DNA of 64,000 nt. Source: Pegea sp. RAD2-039. Lineage: Eukaryota > Chordata > Thaliacea > Salpida > Salpidae. How positions within the stretch are numbered: position 1 is the stretch's first letter; the number at the start of each line of letters is the position of its first letter. The DNA lies in NCBI GenBank assembly GCA_034620365.1, contig JAQGEQ010000071.1:1550001-1614000 (forward strand), given 5' to 3'. Below, in pieces: positions 1 to 11,287 of the stretch. Made by a program: the position numbers and the translations under genes. The notes under the pieces are model-generated. The model saw only the letters and a list, made by a program, of their open reading frames with translations, was not told the origin of the DNA and made no database searches.

Positions 1-80
1 AAAGATTATAGAGCTGAAGAGCTAGGAAAACTACGAATAATAAATGACAGTGACCATAAAATGTGTCTTTGTAAAGTGCA

Positions 81-246
81 GGTGTAACAAGCCACATAAT
101 TTAAGGATCTTTTTAAGGTACCAAAGTATAATAACACTACTGGACAGACGCTCTGCAATACCAAGTTTTTTCGTGTTTAAATTTTTCTTCTATCTTTCAT
201 ACTGTTTCGTTTTGATTTTTCCTTTCGTTGGTGTACAACTATTTGG
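81..246 (+). pseudogene. Possible S5-like channel exon (isolated)
   Basis: This open stretch follows an acceptor-like AAAGTGCAG and ends at a good donor, TTTG followed by GTAAGA. It reads about 54 residues beginning CNKPHNLRIFLRYQ. A long hydrophobic aromatic helix follows, ending in FVGVQLFG. That ending resembles the end of an S5 helix in four-domain cation channels such as NALCN, where GVQ(L/M)FG is common. No flanking exon with a pore loop was found, and the next 500 bases hold broken coding sequence. It may therefore be one exon of a gene lying mostly outside the window, or part of a decayed copy. Chance similarity of a hydrophobic AT-rich stretch is possible. Confidence 0.3.
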
Positions 247-354
247 TAAGAAAACTCTGTACCACTCACTAGTAGAGGCCAAGTAAAGTGATGTGATGGT
301 AAATTTTAGGTGGTAATAAGATGTGTACTAAAGTCAAGATAGCTACAAAGTAAA

Positions 355-785
355 GATTGGGAGGAGGTTCTACTACAGGCGTTAGATGCTATTCAGTGTT
401 TGTTACAACGAGCAAAACGTTCCACTGAAGATCACATTTAGTCGAAGAACACTTCAAAGACGTAATTGATAGTGTAAAGAGAAGTGAAATACTGGGGGCT
501 AATCTAATCTACGAGTGGATACGTTTTGTTGAGGGATCTAACCAGATACCCAAGAGCACGATTTTCTCATTCCGTTCGCAAAGAGTGGCAAAGAGGATAA
601 TCTTTGAACTTCTTCACCGAGAGAAATCAATCCTGCAAATAATATAGTGATCTAGAATGCATCGGGTGCAGAGGATTCCAGTGGGATCGTTTCTGATAGA
701 TAACTACATGCTTTGATGGTCCGAAGTTGTAACGAGAACCAGGGGAGCAGCAGCACAGAAGTATGCTGATCCACCAGATCATTAA
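355..785 (+). pseudogene. Decayed coding sequence with frameshift and stops
   Basis: Less AT-rich than its surroundings, and it reads like protein in pieces. From 355 the frame gives DWEEVLLQALDAIQCLLQR and runs to a TAG at 439. A shift of frame at about 436 gives a long helical segment beginning LVEEHFKDVIDSVKRSE, with YEWIRFVEGSNQIPKS further on, until TAG TGA at 645-650. The same frame then resumes with MHRVQRIPVGSFLIDNY, a TGA at 714, and EVVTRTRGAAAQKYADPPDH before TAA at 783. One frameshift plus several stops in otherwise protein-like sequence points to a pseudogene without introns, or a decayed exon. The family was not recognised. It may or may not belong with the S5-like exon upstream. 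Confidence 0.5.
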
Positions 786-1640
786 AAGTTATGTATTCAA
801 AGATAGCTAACATTTTATTAATTTTTCGGCCCTGGTAGTAATTGAGAGGTTATAACCTTGTTGTTAACCATTTAATATCTTGCATGTTAATAAATTTGTA
901 TGCAATAACTATAACTACCGCATACGTAAATACTATTTGTAGAAGGCCTAGAAAATCAACAAGTGTTATAAAGGATCTGTTATACAGTAGTGCTATTCCG
1001 TGCTAGTTACCGTTATTTGTAATACGTTAAAGTTCAATTAAAAAGTTACTATAATTACACTACTTAGTTTATACAGTAATCTAAACGTTCAAAATTTTAA
1101 CTTGTCTTTTTCATTAATAAATAATTTTGCAAGTAGTTGTCTTCTACTAAGACATTATTTTTACAACCATTAGTAGAGGTGCAATTAGAAGCTTATTTGC
1201 ATTGATGTTTTCAAATTTGGATTTAAGATGTCTACATCCCAAAAAATTCTTTTTATAAAAAACAAGTTATCAAAAGAGCAAGTGTAAAAATACGAATAGA
1301 AAATCAAAGAATATTTGCAAAGTTGAGTCGACCAAAAGCTTTGTTGGCAACTGCTAATCAGTTGTCAATGTTAGTATCAAACGACATTATGATGCCCAGA
1401 TAACTTGAAGTGATGCTGAGTCTCTCACTGTTGATGATGATGAGATCAGGATGATATTCTTTTCCACATTTACTTCATCTACAATTTACTAATGAGATTG
1501 AGTGTACAGAAATATGGCTAAGCTTAAAAGCATTCAAAAAGTTTATTCGATCTTATATAAAAATGTCAACAAACTTCGTAATTAAAAAAACTGACTATCA
1601 TTAAAAGTAGAGACCACCAACAATAATAAAAATAAGTAAT
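786..1640. other. Intergenic, no gene seen
   Basis: AT-rich sequence between the decayed coding stretch and the 3' end of the USPL1-like gene. No open frame with coding character, RNA gene or repeat was recognised on either strand. Confidence 0.5.
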
Positions 1641-4340
1641 TTATTTCGACTTGGGCTTGAATGAAGATGCAAGCAAATCCAACAAAACATCCGGGTTATC
1701 AAAATTAGTTTTTTTCAATACTTTTCTGGTAGTATAGGGAGACGGTCTTTCAATTTCTTTGATATTGGGCTCCGAAGAACTTGATTTTTGTTCCGTTTTT
1801 TTTGGATTGTTTTGTAACTTGTCAGGCTGTGTTACAATCTTCTGATTATTTGATAAACGCTTACCATTTGTAAGCTGTTGTTTTCCTGGAATCGACTTCA
1901 ACATATTTGTATCCATGCATTCTGTTTCAGGCAACTTTCTTTTTAACGAAAGCGGGTGAGTACTCATAGAATCATCTGGCAGCGTTACGATTGAAGGCTT
2001 GTCGGGGTGAACATCTTCACTCTTGTTCTTTTGATCTTCTTTATTTACTTGATCATCAGCCATAGATCCTTAAAATTAAAATTACTTTTTTATTGTTGCT
2101 GAAGTTAATTATAAACAAGAATTTTGTAACTATCTAAAATCGGAAATATTTTCAAATATTGGGTACCTGTTAAATCCACTTTTGCTGAATCAGTAGCATC
2201 TGCAAGTGATCTGTTTTCATCAGTCACTTCAATTGCAGTATCTGTAATAAAATATCAAGCTTCGTAAGAAAGCCATACAATTTTTAAATGAAAATTAATT
2301 AGTAGAGACAAGTCACCTTCCTCTTCATCAATCATATCACCACAATCTATTTTCTGGAAGAATTCTTCTGATTTCCTTTTAGTTTTAAGCACTGCATCAG
2401 CGGTTTGTTTCTCCCAGAAGATCATATATATATTTTCAGGGGGTATGGAGGGCTTTTTAACTAGATTGCAGCTGCCTGATTTCATGTCTTTACCCATCAC
2501 AAACCACTTGTTATCTAAGTTCAAACATCACAAATTTTGTTTGTAATATCAATCATTGATCTATTGCTAAGTAACACAAATAGAAACATTCTGCTTTTAA
2601 AGTAGTTGCTTTAACGCTTAAAGTATCAAGTTTGTAAATGATTGACGCTTGTGGTGAGAGCCTGAAATCTAACCACCAAATAAATGTAATAATGGTAAGA
2701 AAAGCTACTCAAGCACTTCTATTGTATCTCTAAGCTTTCCATCAAGCTGATGAAAGAGGACCAACTACCAATTTCAGGCACAAATACTGAGATTAAAGAT
2801 AAGCGAATAAACAAATTCATACTTTGAGTGTTTCTGATCCAAGTAACCAGATGATTGTCGCTATTTCGTTGAATAATAGCATAAACAGAATATGCGAAAG
2901 TTTTAACAACAAAATCTAACATGTGGAAGTTGCAGTGATGTATTCCATTAGGAAAAGCCATAGAAATAGAAGAAGCCATGCTAAAAGTTGGAAAGATAGT
3001 TTAAAACTTTATCAAAATCTTGACACAAATACAACTTACTATTTGAAGGATATAGTCTGAGTTTGATTTTCGGATTTACAATGAGAACATGAAATCAAAT
3101 GCTGAGCATTGAGAGGATGAAAGAAATTTAGAGTTTTGGGAAATAAAATACAACCAGTTGTCTCTTCTGTAGATACTTTTTTCATGTTGCAAGTACCACA
3201 TTTCATTGAAAATCTTTCGAATGAAACAAAATGAGAACTAATAGATTAAAGTTTAAAATTTAATTCTAAAAATGATAACTACATATAAAAGTCTATCAGT
3301 AATTTTTATTTACACCTTAAATTAATGATTTGATAATCTCAGATACCTGATTGTGTTTTTAAAACATTCATCAACAACTGAATCAATTTTGAAAAAGTCT
3401 GAAAGTAGATTGACACAGTTCTCCTGGTTACCTGAAACACAATAAATTTGTCTATAATGAAAAAAATAAGTTCCAAAAGTTATTTGTTATATAATTATTT
3501 ATACTTTGATGTTTTATGACTACATACTTGATGTTAATTGATTATTTTCTCTAAATGCATTTATAGCAAAGTTTCTGGATATATTTAAATATTGTTTTCT
3601 TTCTTGTGAACTTAATCCAGTACATTGTGCAGCATCAAACATTTCACAAATTCTAAAATAAAGTTTTTGAATAAGTGGCTTTTAAATATAAAAAGTTAGT
3701 CAGTAACTTAAATTGGCATGCAAAAACTCTCATATTTTACAAAATACAAGAATACATTTTATACAAATACAATAGTGATACAAAATTATAATATAAATTA
3801 TTTTTATGGTCAATTAACTTAACTCAAGAACCATTAACTGATTTCAATCAAACAACAAATACTTTACCTATAAAACAAAGAACTTTTTCTTCGAGTGTTT
3901 AAAGCTAACCTTACAACGTTAGAATTAACTAACACTGTAATTAAAGAGTCTAAACAACGATTTTCAGAGCCATTAATCCAATGATAAACAGTGCCCTTAG
4001 ACCATATTAGTGAACTATTTAAATGATTGATAACTGCGAATACACATTAATTAATAGGATATAAACAATTTAAAAATTGTACTACAAAATTAATACCCAT
4101 GTCTTCTTTTTGTCTAGTTTTTTCAAGAACAGACTGAATATTCTTAACAAGTTCTTCATGTGACTTCAAGTAAAAAACTTTAGGTATAAATTGTTGTACT
4201 ACCTTTTCATCAGATATAGTGCACCAAGAAGTACAAGTCTTTTTACTACATAAGAGAACAGCTTTATTCATTTCAATTTTTCTATAAACAAGCTTACTTT
4301 TACAGCTTAAACAAATTGGGTGCTCATTACTTGGAGCCAT
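1641..4340 (-). CDS. USPL1: USPL1-like SUMO isopeptidase, probably inactive
   Basis: Nine exons: 4097-4340, 3868-4033, 3528-3652, 3347-3431, 3040-3213, 2823-2980, 2317-2514, 2167-2241 and 1641-2068. They join in frame to 550 aa, starting at the ATG at 4340. USPL1 is a ubiquitin-protease-fold enzyme that removes SUMO in the nucleus, at Cajal bodies. The N-terminal zinc knuckle (C10, C13, C31, C36), HW-N before the Cys box, FHPLNAQHL followed by a CSHC finger, and DNHLVTW (His308) all match the family in order. At the Cys box, human USPL1 has ALCWLDC; here NRCLDS places Arg107 at the nucleophile position and Cys108 one residue later. The Asp after the His box is also not clearly kept (WFVMGKD). 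The C-terminal 170 residues are Lys/Ser-rich and look disordered. A polyadenylation signal AATAAA overlaps the stop codon. Family assignment is firm; inactivity is inferred. Confidence 0.87.
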
Positions 4341-7300
4341 TTTTTTAAGAAACTGAAAATAATCAAAAAATCAATAAAGACAATCACATCATTATTAAAG
4401 AAAATACTACTAATATCATAACATTTAAAATTAAAACACTTATTTTAAGTGACTAAGTTAAAAATGTTATAATTTAATGATTTCTTTCTTTTAATGAATT
4501 CTTTTTTTTATTGAGCCATTCTATAACTATGTTCTAATTTATCTTATTAAACCATGCTGTTTAAATTTATCTTCTTCTCTTATTGTGTGTAGTCATAATA
4601 TTTTGTTCTGATTATAATAGCTGTATAATTTATCATCTACAGCCATTCTTTAAATAAAATAATAGAATAACTAAAAACATTTTTTAACATATCAAGCATT
4701 ATATAGATTATTTTCTAAATTCAACAAAAAAGGAATGATATAATTTCTAACATTAACATAAAAAATTGAATCTTTAATAAATTAAATTAAAAAAAGAAAA
4801 TTATAATGATAAAACCAAGATAAAAGCTATCATCATAAAAACATTCTATTGATAAGTCTTACTACTAATAAATCATCAAAAATGCTTTGGGTAAAGCTTT
4901 CAAAGAAAAAAACTATTTATAAATTAAATATACATTTTGAAACATAAAAAATAATAAATAAAATGAGGATATACAATAAACAATTATAAACAGAATATAA
5001 AAAGAAAAATATAATTATTCAAAAAATCATCACAAAATTAATTTAATTATTTTTATGTACGAATAGAAGTTGATAAATTAAAATCTCAAAAATGTAAATT
5101 TTACAGATTTAAGAAACTCATTTTAAAAGTTTAATACAAGTATTGTGTCATCTCTTTGTCAAAAACTAAAAGATAAGTTTCCATAAAGTTGTTTTTTAAC
5201 AAATCATTTAAATTTTATGTAGATAATTTAAGGTAAAAAAAAATAGTCAGATGATTAATATAGAATATTAAAATACAAACATATAAAATAAGGTTTTAAC
5301 GGAAACTATTATATATTAGTAGTATTAAATCAATATTAATAGTATAACTATAGCCTGATTAATTTAACAAAAACCTAACCACAACATGCATATTGTAAAT
5401 TTGTAAGACAGGCCTTCCCTTAAAAAGACATTTTGGAGTTTGTAAGAAAAGCCCCACTTATTAAATTGATTGATTAAATTGACTAAATTTCATGGTAGCA
5501 AATTATTGTTGAATAAAAATTATTTTCACTATTTATTTAAAATTAACTAAAAGTTATTGCATTAACAAGTAACTAAGTATTTCATATGCAAGCAAAAAAT
5601 GTAACAGGCAAATAAAATAGTAAAGTTATTTGTTAAAATAGTAATATATATTACTTAGTAACTTAGTAATACTACCTATCATGATGCAAATTTTACACAA
5701 ATTAAGGATAATAATAATCCTTATTAAATTTTATCATCTTACTATTATATAGTTATTTTTTGAACAATGAGCAATCATTTTCAAAAGAAGTCAAAATAAA
5801 AATATCAAGAAATCGCTTAAACCAAGCTATTTTCATCTCGTTTGTAGTGTACTAGCCTATAGCTTCTAACTGGGCAATTAAAGTTAAATCCCTAAAAATT
5901 TTCCTTCTCTGAATAAATGACCCCTTAAACTTTAATCACACATCCTCTAACTTTGATCTAAACGATAATAAAATATTCTAATGTCAAGTCTTTAATCATC
6001 ATTAAAAATTGGTTCAGTTACTTTATACAAAATTATCAAATCAGTTAAGACCAGAAATAGTTAGACACTGTTAAAACTTGTTACTATATACATCCGTACC
6101 AAGTTTGAATTTAACTCGTTCGTATGGAGTCATACAAGAATATAAGGCTTGAATCCATTTAAAACACACTTACTACAAAATAATTTCTTCAAAGTGGCAT
6201 ATCCTCTTCTCTATACAATAACTGTATCTATCTAAGTATGATGTCAAATCCTTTCAATGTTGATACCTTTTCTACGATTATCTTTACTTTTATGACTTCT
6301 TTATAGATCTTTCCTACATCCTCAGGTATTTCTTATTCAAAATAAGTTGACTCAACAGCTTAAAAAAATTTAGAAATCTCCTCAATAAGGTAATTATGGT
6401 CTGGATTATTCTTCCCAACTTTATCATTGAGTCAAAATTTTAAAATATTACTTAATTCTGCCATTCTCTTTATTTTCTTCACTTATTTTGTATTAACTTG
6501 TATTTTTGTTTCATAATTTATATTTTATTTATGCCTCTACAGTGCTCTTATTTTTCTACTCTAATTTATTATTTTGGGCTAAATAAATAAATTTTATCAG
6601 GGGTGTAAGAAATTTCTAAAGTATCTACTTAATAGAGACCTTGGGAGTTTGGATAAGGAAGTTTTTTATCGGTAGCTTGCATCAAATACTACCGAAATAG
6701 AAAAAAAAATTTCTTATTATTATTTTTACTATTCAGTCAAAAACTCGTTTTAAATATCGTGTCAAAAATATCTTATGTAAGGTAATATGTTTAAATATTT
6801 GAATATACTTTGCAACAAGCATATATTTGGTGAGAATATCATTTTAGGTTTGTAAAAGCTTTCTTTGGCTGTCTTTTTATAAACTATATTGGTCTTCTAT
6901 ATTCATGGAAATAAAAGCTAGAATTTCTACTGCAATGTAACTTTTAAAATACCAAATGTCTTTTTGTATAATTTCTGTATTTCACAAATCTAATTTTACT
7001 TAATTTAAGAAATTCTTAAATGGAGAATTTCTAGTAAATGACTAGAAATTGTTTTTTTATTCACCATATCAATAAAATAAATAAATATCAATTTTTTAAA
7101 GAACATTGTTTTATAAGGATTTTTTAAGACGTTTTATTTTGCAAAGCTTAATAAAAAATTACAAATAAAAATACTATGACAAACTGTTAAAAAACCACAA
7201 AATTCATTTTTCTTGTTTACATTTAAGTTTGACTTTTGAAAAGAAAATATATTTTTAAGATTAAAATAAGTTTATTTATTTGCTTATATATGAAATAATG

Positions 7301-8259
7301 CATGACTGCAGTTAAAAAATCATAAAGTTCTATTTGCAAACTTTAAAGTTAACATTTGATTAAGGAAATTAACATTGGTTTTACATTATGCAACAAACTA
7401 TTTTGTAAATTCTACTGTAAAATTTGCTACTAATAAAAGTAAGTTTAAAAAAAGTACTTCTGAAAGATTTTAAACTATTTTTAGTTTTTTGTGAATTACT
7501 TGTATTAGCTAGATAAAATAGACTATTTATAGATTCTGATAATGTTTATCTTTTATTTCCTTAGTAATGATTCTAATTTATAAAACTTCTATTTAGTTAA
7601 TTTAATTTATATAACATAATGGATTATAAGAAATTATAAATATTTTTAATTGGACCTTAATTTTGAGTGATTTTGAAGATTATTTAGATACTTTTTGATG
7701 TAATGCAACCAATTTATAAATTGATTATATTTTTAGGTATAATATACAGCTATAATATATATTAATATAGTTTTATTAATTCAAAAAATTTTTAAGATTG
7801 TTTCCTAATAAAGAATTGATTTAATTTTATGATGTTTAAGTTGATCATTAGAGTAATTTTCTTCTTTTTATAATAATTATTAGTTATAATAATAACTAAA
7901 TAAGTTGTGTTTTGTTGCTGATAGTCTATATAGCTCTAAAAGTAAAACTATGAAACTACTTTATTAATTTATTATGGCATTTTGGTTGAATGTTTATAGA
8001 GTATTCAATCAAATTGGTTACATTATTTTATATGATTAATATTACATTAATATATATTATATAATTTATATATATTAATTTTATTCAAAATTCTAGTTTA
8101 ATACAATGATTTAATTATAATTTAAACATTTTAATTCTTGTTATTATTAATGAGTATTTTAAATTAGGTTTAATTAGTTTGTTGTATAAATAATTATTTA
8201 TATGTAATTATTTTACAGTGATCTTAATCTTTTCACAGAAAAATTGAGTGATAATAATC
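4341..8259. other. Long AT-rich gap
   Basis: About 3.9 kb of very AT-rich sequence between the start of the USPL1-like gene and the GOLGA7 coding exon on the opposite strand. No coding exon was recognised. Acceptor-like sites end at about 8218 and 8238 (TTTTCACAG), so part of this stretch is probably an intron in the 5' untranslated region of GOLGA7. The two genes are divergent. Confidence 0.5.
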
Positions 8260-8673
8260 ATGTCTGTGCCTAGCAGTGCTGCAAATATGGAAGTTGGTAA
8301 TACCATTTATGTTCAACGAGATTATTCAGAGGGCATGGTCCCAAAGTTCCAAGAAAAGTTTCCATCAGAGCTTGATGGAATTGTTGAACCAGATACTTAT
8401 CATACTACAATACGTCATTTAAACCACCTTTATGAAGCAGCTGAATCCATGACGCCAACAGCCTATTGGGAAGGTACATTTGCTTGCTTAACAGGATACT
8501 TATTTTTAGGTTGCACCGATACTCAGTATAAAAAATGCTTGAAAAGAGTGACTTCATTCTTAGATGAGCAAAACAAAACAATTTATTGGCCTGCTGGTGT
8601 TATAATCCATGACCCCTTTCCTACTGGTTTGAGGTCAATTCAAATAACAATATATAGTCGTGAAGCTCGTTAA
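8260..8673 (+). CDS. GOLGA7: Golgin A7 / Erf4-family palmitoylation cofactor
   Basis: A 137-residue protein, the same length as human GOLGA7 (GCP16). The family partners DHHC palmitoyltransferases (DHHC9 in mammals, Erf2 in yeast) at the Golgi to palmitoylate Ras-type proteins. Family marks in order are IYVQRDYSEG near the N-terminus, FQEKFPSEL, IRHLNHLYEAAE, the Cys-containing hydrophobic stretch ACLTGYLFLGC, and near the end DPFPTGLRSIQITIY. The start is the ATG at 8260; an upstream in-frame GTG at 8248 is not a plausible start. The coding part is a single exon, and an acceptor 20-40 bases upstream suggests a 5'UTR intron. A polyadenylation signal AATAAA lies at 8820-8825. Nothing looks damaged. 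Confidence 0.94.
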   Translation: MSVPSSAANMEVGNTIYVQRDYSEGMVPKFQEKFPSELDGIVEPDTYHTTIRHLNHLYEAAESMTPTAYWEGTFACLTGYLFLGCTDTQYKKCLKRVTSFLDEQNKTIYWPAGVIIHDPFPTGLRSIQITIYSREAR

Positions 8674-9968
8674 ATGATTCACTTTTATGGGTAAAACCAA
8701 TCTTTCTATTGTATGAATTGTACATGGTATAAAAGCTTAAACTATCATATTACTTATAAACTTTAAGATTGTTTTTCTTATATTATTAGCTTTAAAAGTA
8801 AAAATTATTTTTCTTTTTGAATAAAGTAAAACTACTACTATTATATAATAATGAAAATATTAGGCAAAATAACTTCTTTAAAGAAATATTTTTTAATTCT
8901 TGTTTCTATTCCAATAAAGTTTGAAAGAAAGATTTTAAGTTAAATCTTTCAATACATAAACAAAAAAATAATTATTTTTTGATAAAGAAATTAATCAATA
9001 AAGAAAGTATGATGTTAAGCATTAGAAAAATAAATTCAATTGAGTTAAATGGATTTGTATTTCTTGAGGATTACATTTTGCCCATCCTTTTTCTTACCAT
9101 GTATATATTCAAACTCTTCAATCTTATCATACTATAAATGAAGCGTTTCTTATTTAAAAAATTCAAACAATCTTTAATTATAAGGTTATGCTATGTATTT
9201 TTTATTTAATTAAAGATATTTAGTATGTTTAAGGTTTAGTTTCTTTTGTTTTTTAAGTTGTTTTCAAAATTTTGTTTTACTTTACAATGATTTGATGCAT
9301 AAGAACAATTTACTCACCAAATCATTCTCTTTATAATTTTCCTTTTTGTTCTACTACTTAACTCTACAAATTAAAGTTGATGACTTATTTTGATAAATGC
9401 GTAAAGCAAGTAAAGTTAAACAAAAACTTTTGTTAAAATTTTCTTTATTTTAAATTTTTTTCTTTTCTCATAAACCCTGATTTACATTAGTAATAAAAAA
9501 AATCAGGAATTATCTTATTATTTATTTCAAATTGTCTATTTGCAGTTATTAAAGTATACAAAACTTATACTCAAACCAAAATATCATAATCAAAACTAAG
9601 TTTGGAAAAATAAGTTTTATGAATCATTACTATTCTGCTCACCAACAAAATTATATTAAGATTGAATGTAAAGGTGGAAAAATCTCAAAAATAGTTTTTT
9701 TATGAAAAATATTATATAGTTCATGTATTATTTAAACAACATCAATCTCAAAAAATATTAGCTTTCACCTAAAAATGTTTATTACTTTTCTTAGAAAATA
9801 ATTAAAAGAACACTTTTGTGATTTATATTTATTACATGAGCCTGATATTGACTACACAAAAATTCCAGAGCTCTTGTGGCAGAAACTTGTACAGAAAAGT
9901 GAAATTGTTTGTAGATAACTTTATTTATCGAATCACATCTTGGACATTCATGTAGATATTTAAGAGGT
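8674..9968. other. Convergent 3' intergenic region
   Basis: AT-rich space between the 3' ends of GOLGA7 (+) and the next gene (-). It contains the GOLGA7 polyadenylation signal at 8820. No further gene or repeat was recognised. Confidence 0.5.
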
Positions 9969-11082
9969 TTAATCAGAATGTCGCCTGGCTACAATCGAAC
10001 AAATTATGTCAATTAATGTCTTATCTTTAGAAATTCCATCCCACTGAAATGCAATTGTATCTTTAAGCGCTGAAGCTATGAGCAAAGCAACAGATTCAGC
10101 AGTAGTAGGAGGTAGACGTAACCATTTCATTGCTATAAAATGTTGCATATATCCATTTTTATTCGAAGCACTACCAGTTACAAAATCGAACAGGGTTCTA
10201 GATAATAATAATAATTATGTTTAGTATAGTTAAAACAATATATATTTCTAATATATATAATTGGAGATAAACATCAATTAACTGAGCATATAACTTCAAC
10301 ATCTATTAAAGCAACAATATAATAGAAATACAAATTTATTTTGTTTATCAAATTTTTCTTTCGTTTGAACAAAATTAACTTACAGTACTTCTTGCTCAGT
10401 ATTACTACAGTATGTCCAGATGAAGTTAACTACTGGATAGATGATCATGTAGAGTAAAAAAGTTCCAGTTAAATGATAAAACATAATTCTCGCATTATCA
10501 CAGTACCCTTTAGGGCAAAGAGCATCAATTTGAATTTCTGGATCATTTGAAGTTATTTGTAATTTTTTATATCTAAACAAAAACAAATTTTCTTACAAAA
10601 AGATTTCAAATTATATCATGATAATAGATATTCATATTATTTTCAGTTTTATTAAACTCACTTTCAAAGGATGTATAGTAGCATAAATCAGCTTAGATTT
10701 TACTTATATTTATGTTGAAAAAGCTATCAGATATATTTTTCTTACAATTTCTTGGTTTTATGATTATTTGATAAATGAATAACTTGCTGACAAGAGCAAA
10801 ACTTTTATTATTTGATGAAATAGGTGATTACTCTTTATAACAGCAAATAAATACAAACCTTTTACAGCATGGGTTAGGCTGAATAGAATCTGATGACGAT
10901 TTATATGAAATATCACTTATATCGTCTGGTATAAAGGTTTCATCGTAAGATGAGTTGCTGTCAGACGTAGATACTTTTGCACTACTTTTTGGAAGTTTAG
11001 ATAATTTCAAAACTTTAGGTTCAGCTGACTGTTTTACTACGTCTTTTTTTGAGGTTGTACATTTTTTGCTTCGCATAATCAT
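9969..11082 (-). CDS. Unrecognised 213-aa membrane protein, left of pair
   Basis: Three exons, 10859-11082, 10384-10572 and 9969-10197, join in frame (phases 2 and 2) to 213 aa from the ATG at 11082; a second ATG at 11076 is equally possible. The N-terminus is Lys/Ser-rich, with an acidic-serine patch (DETFIPDDISDISYKSSSDS). A CC motif follows, then a hydrophobic helix in exon 2 (ARIMFYHLTGTFLLYMIIYP). The last exon carries a milder hydrophobic helix (AESVALLIASALKDTIAF) and ends ARRHSD. This suggests a small membrane protein with a disordered basic N-terminus. No family was recognised. It is transcribed away from the next gene, from a shared upstream region of about 205 bp. Donors GTTTGT and GTAAGT and matching acceptors support the model; expression is not shown. 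Confidence 0.6.
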
Positions 11083-11287
11083 TAACAGCTTATAATATAT
11101 AAGTAAAAAGCTGATATTTTGATTATGTTTTTTAATGAAATGTAATTAATATTCCAGTTTGTTCGAATATGTTTATGTCACCATTTTAATTATTATGACA
11201 TCATAATGGAGATTTTTCTATCATATATTGGTGCTGAGTAATGATGATTTTGATCGTTTGAAGTAATTGTCATTGAAACTATTCAAA
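11083..11287. promoter_or_regulatory. Putative bidirectional promoter
   Basis: The only space between the start codons of two divergent genes, about 205 bp, so it must hold both 5' untranslated regions and probably both promoters. It is AT-rich and includes TATAATATATAAG near the left gene. No defined transcription-factor site was recognised. The role is inferred from gene arrangement only. Confidence 0.4.
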
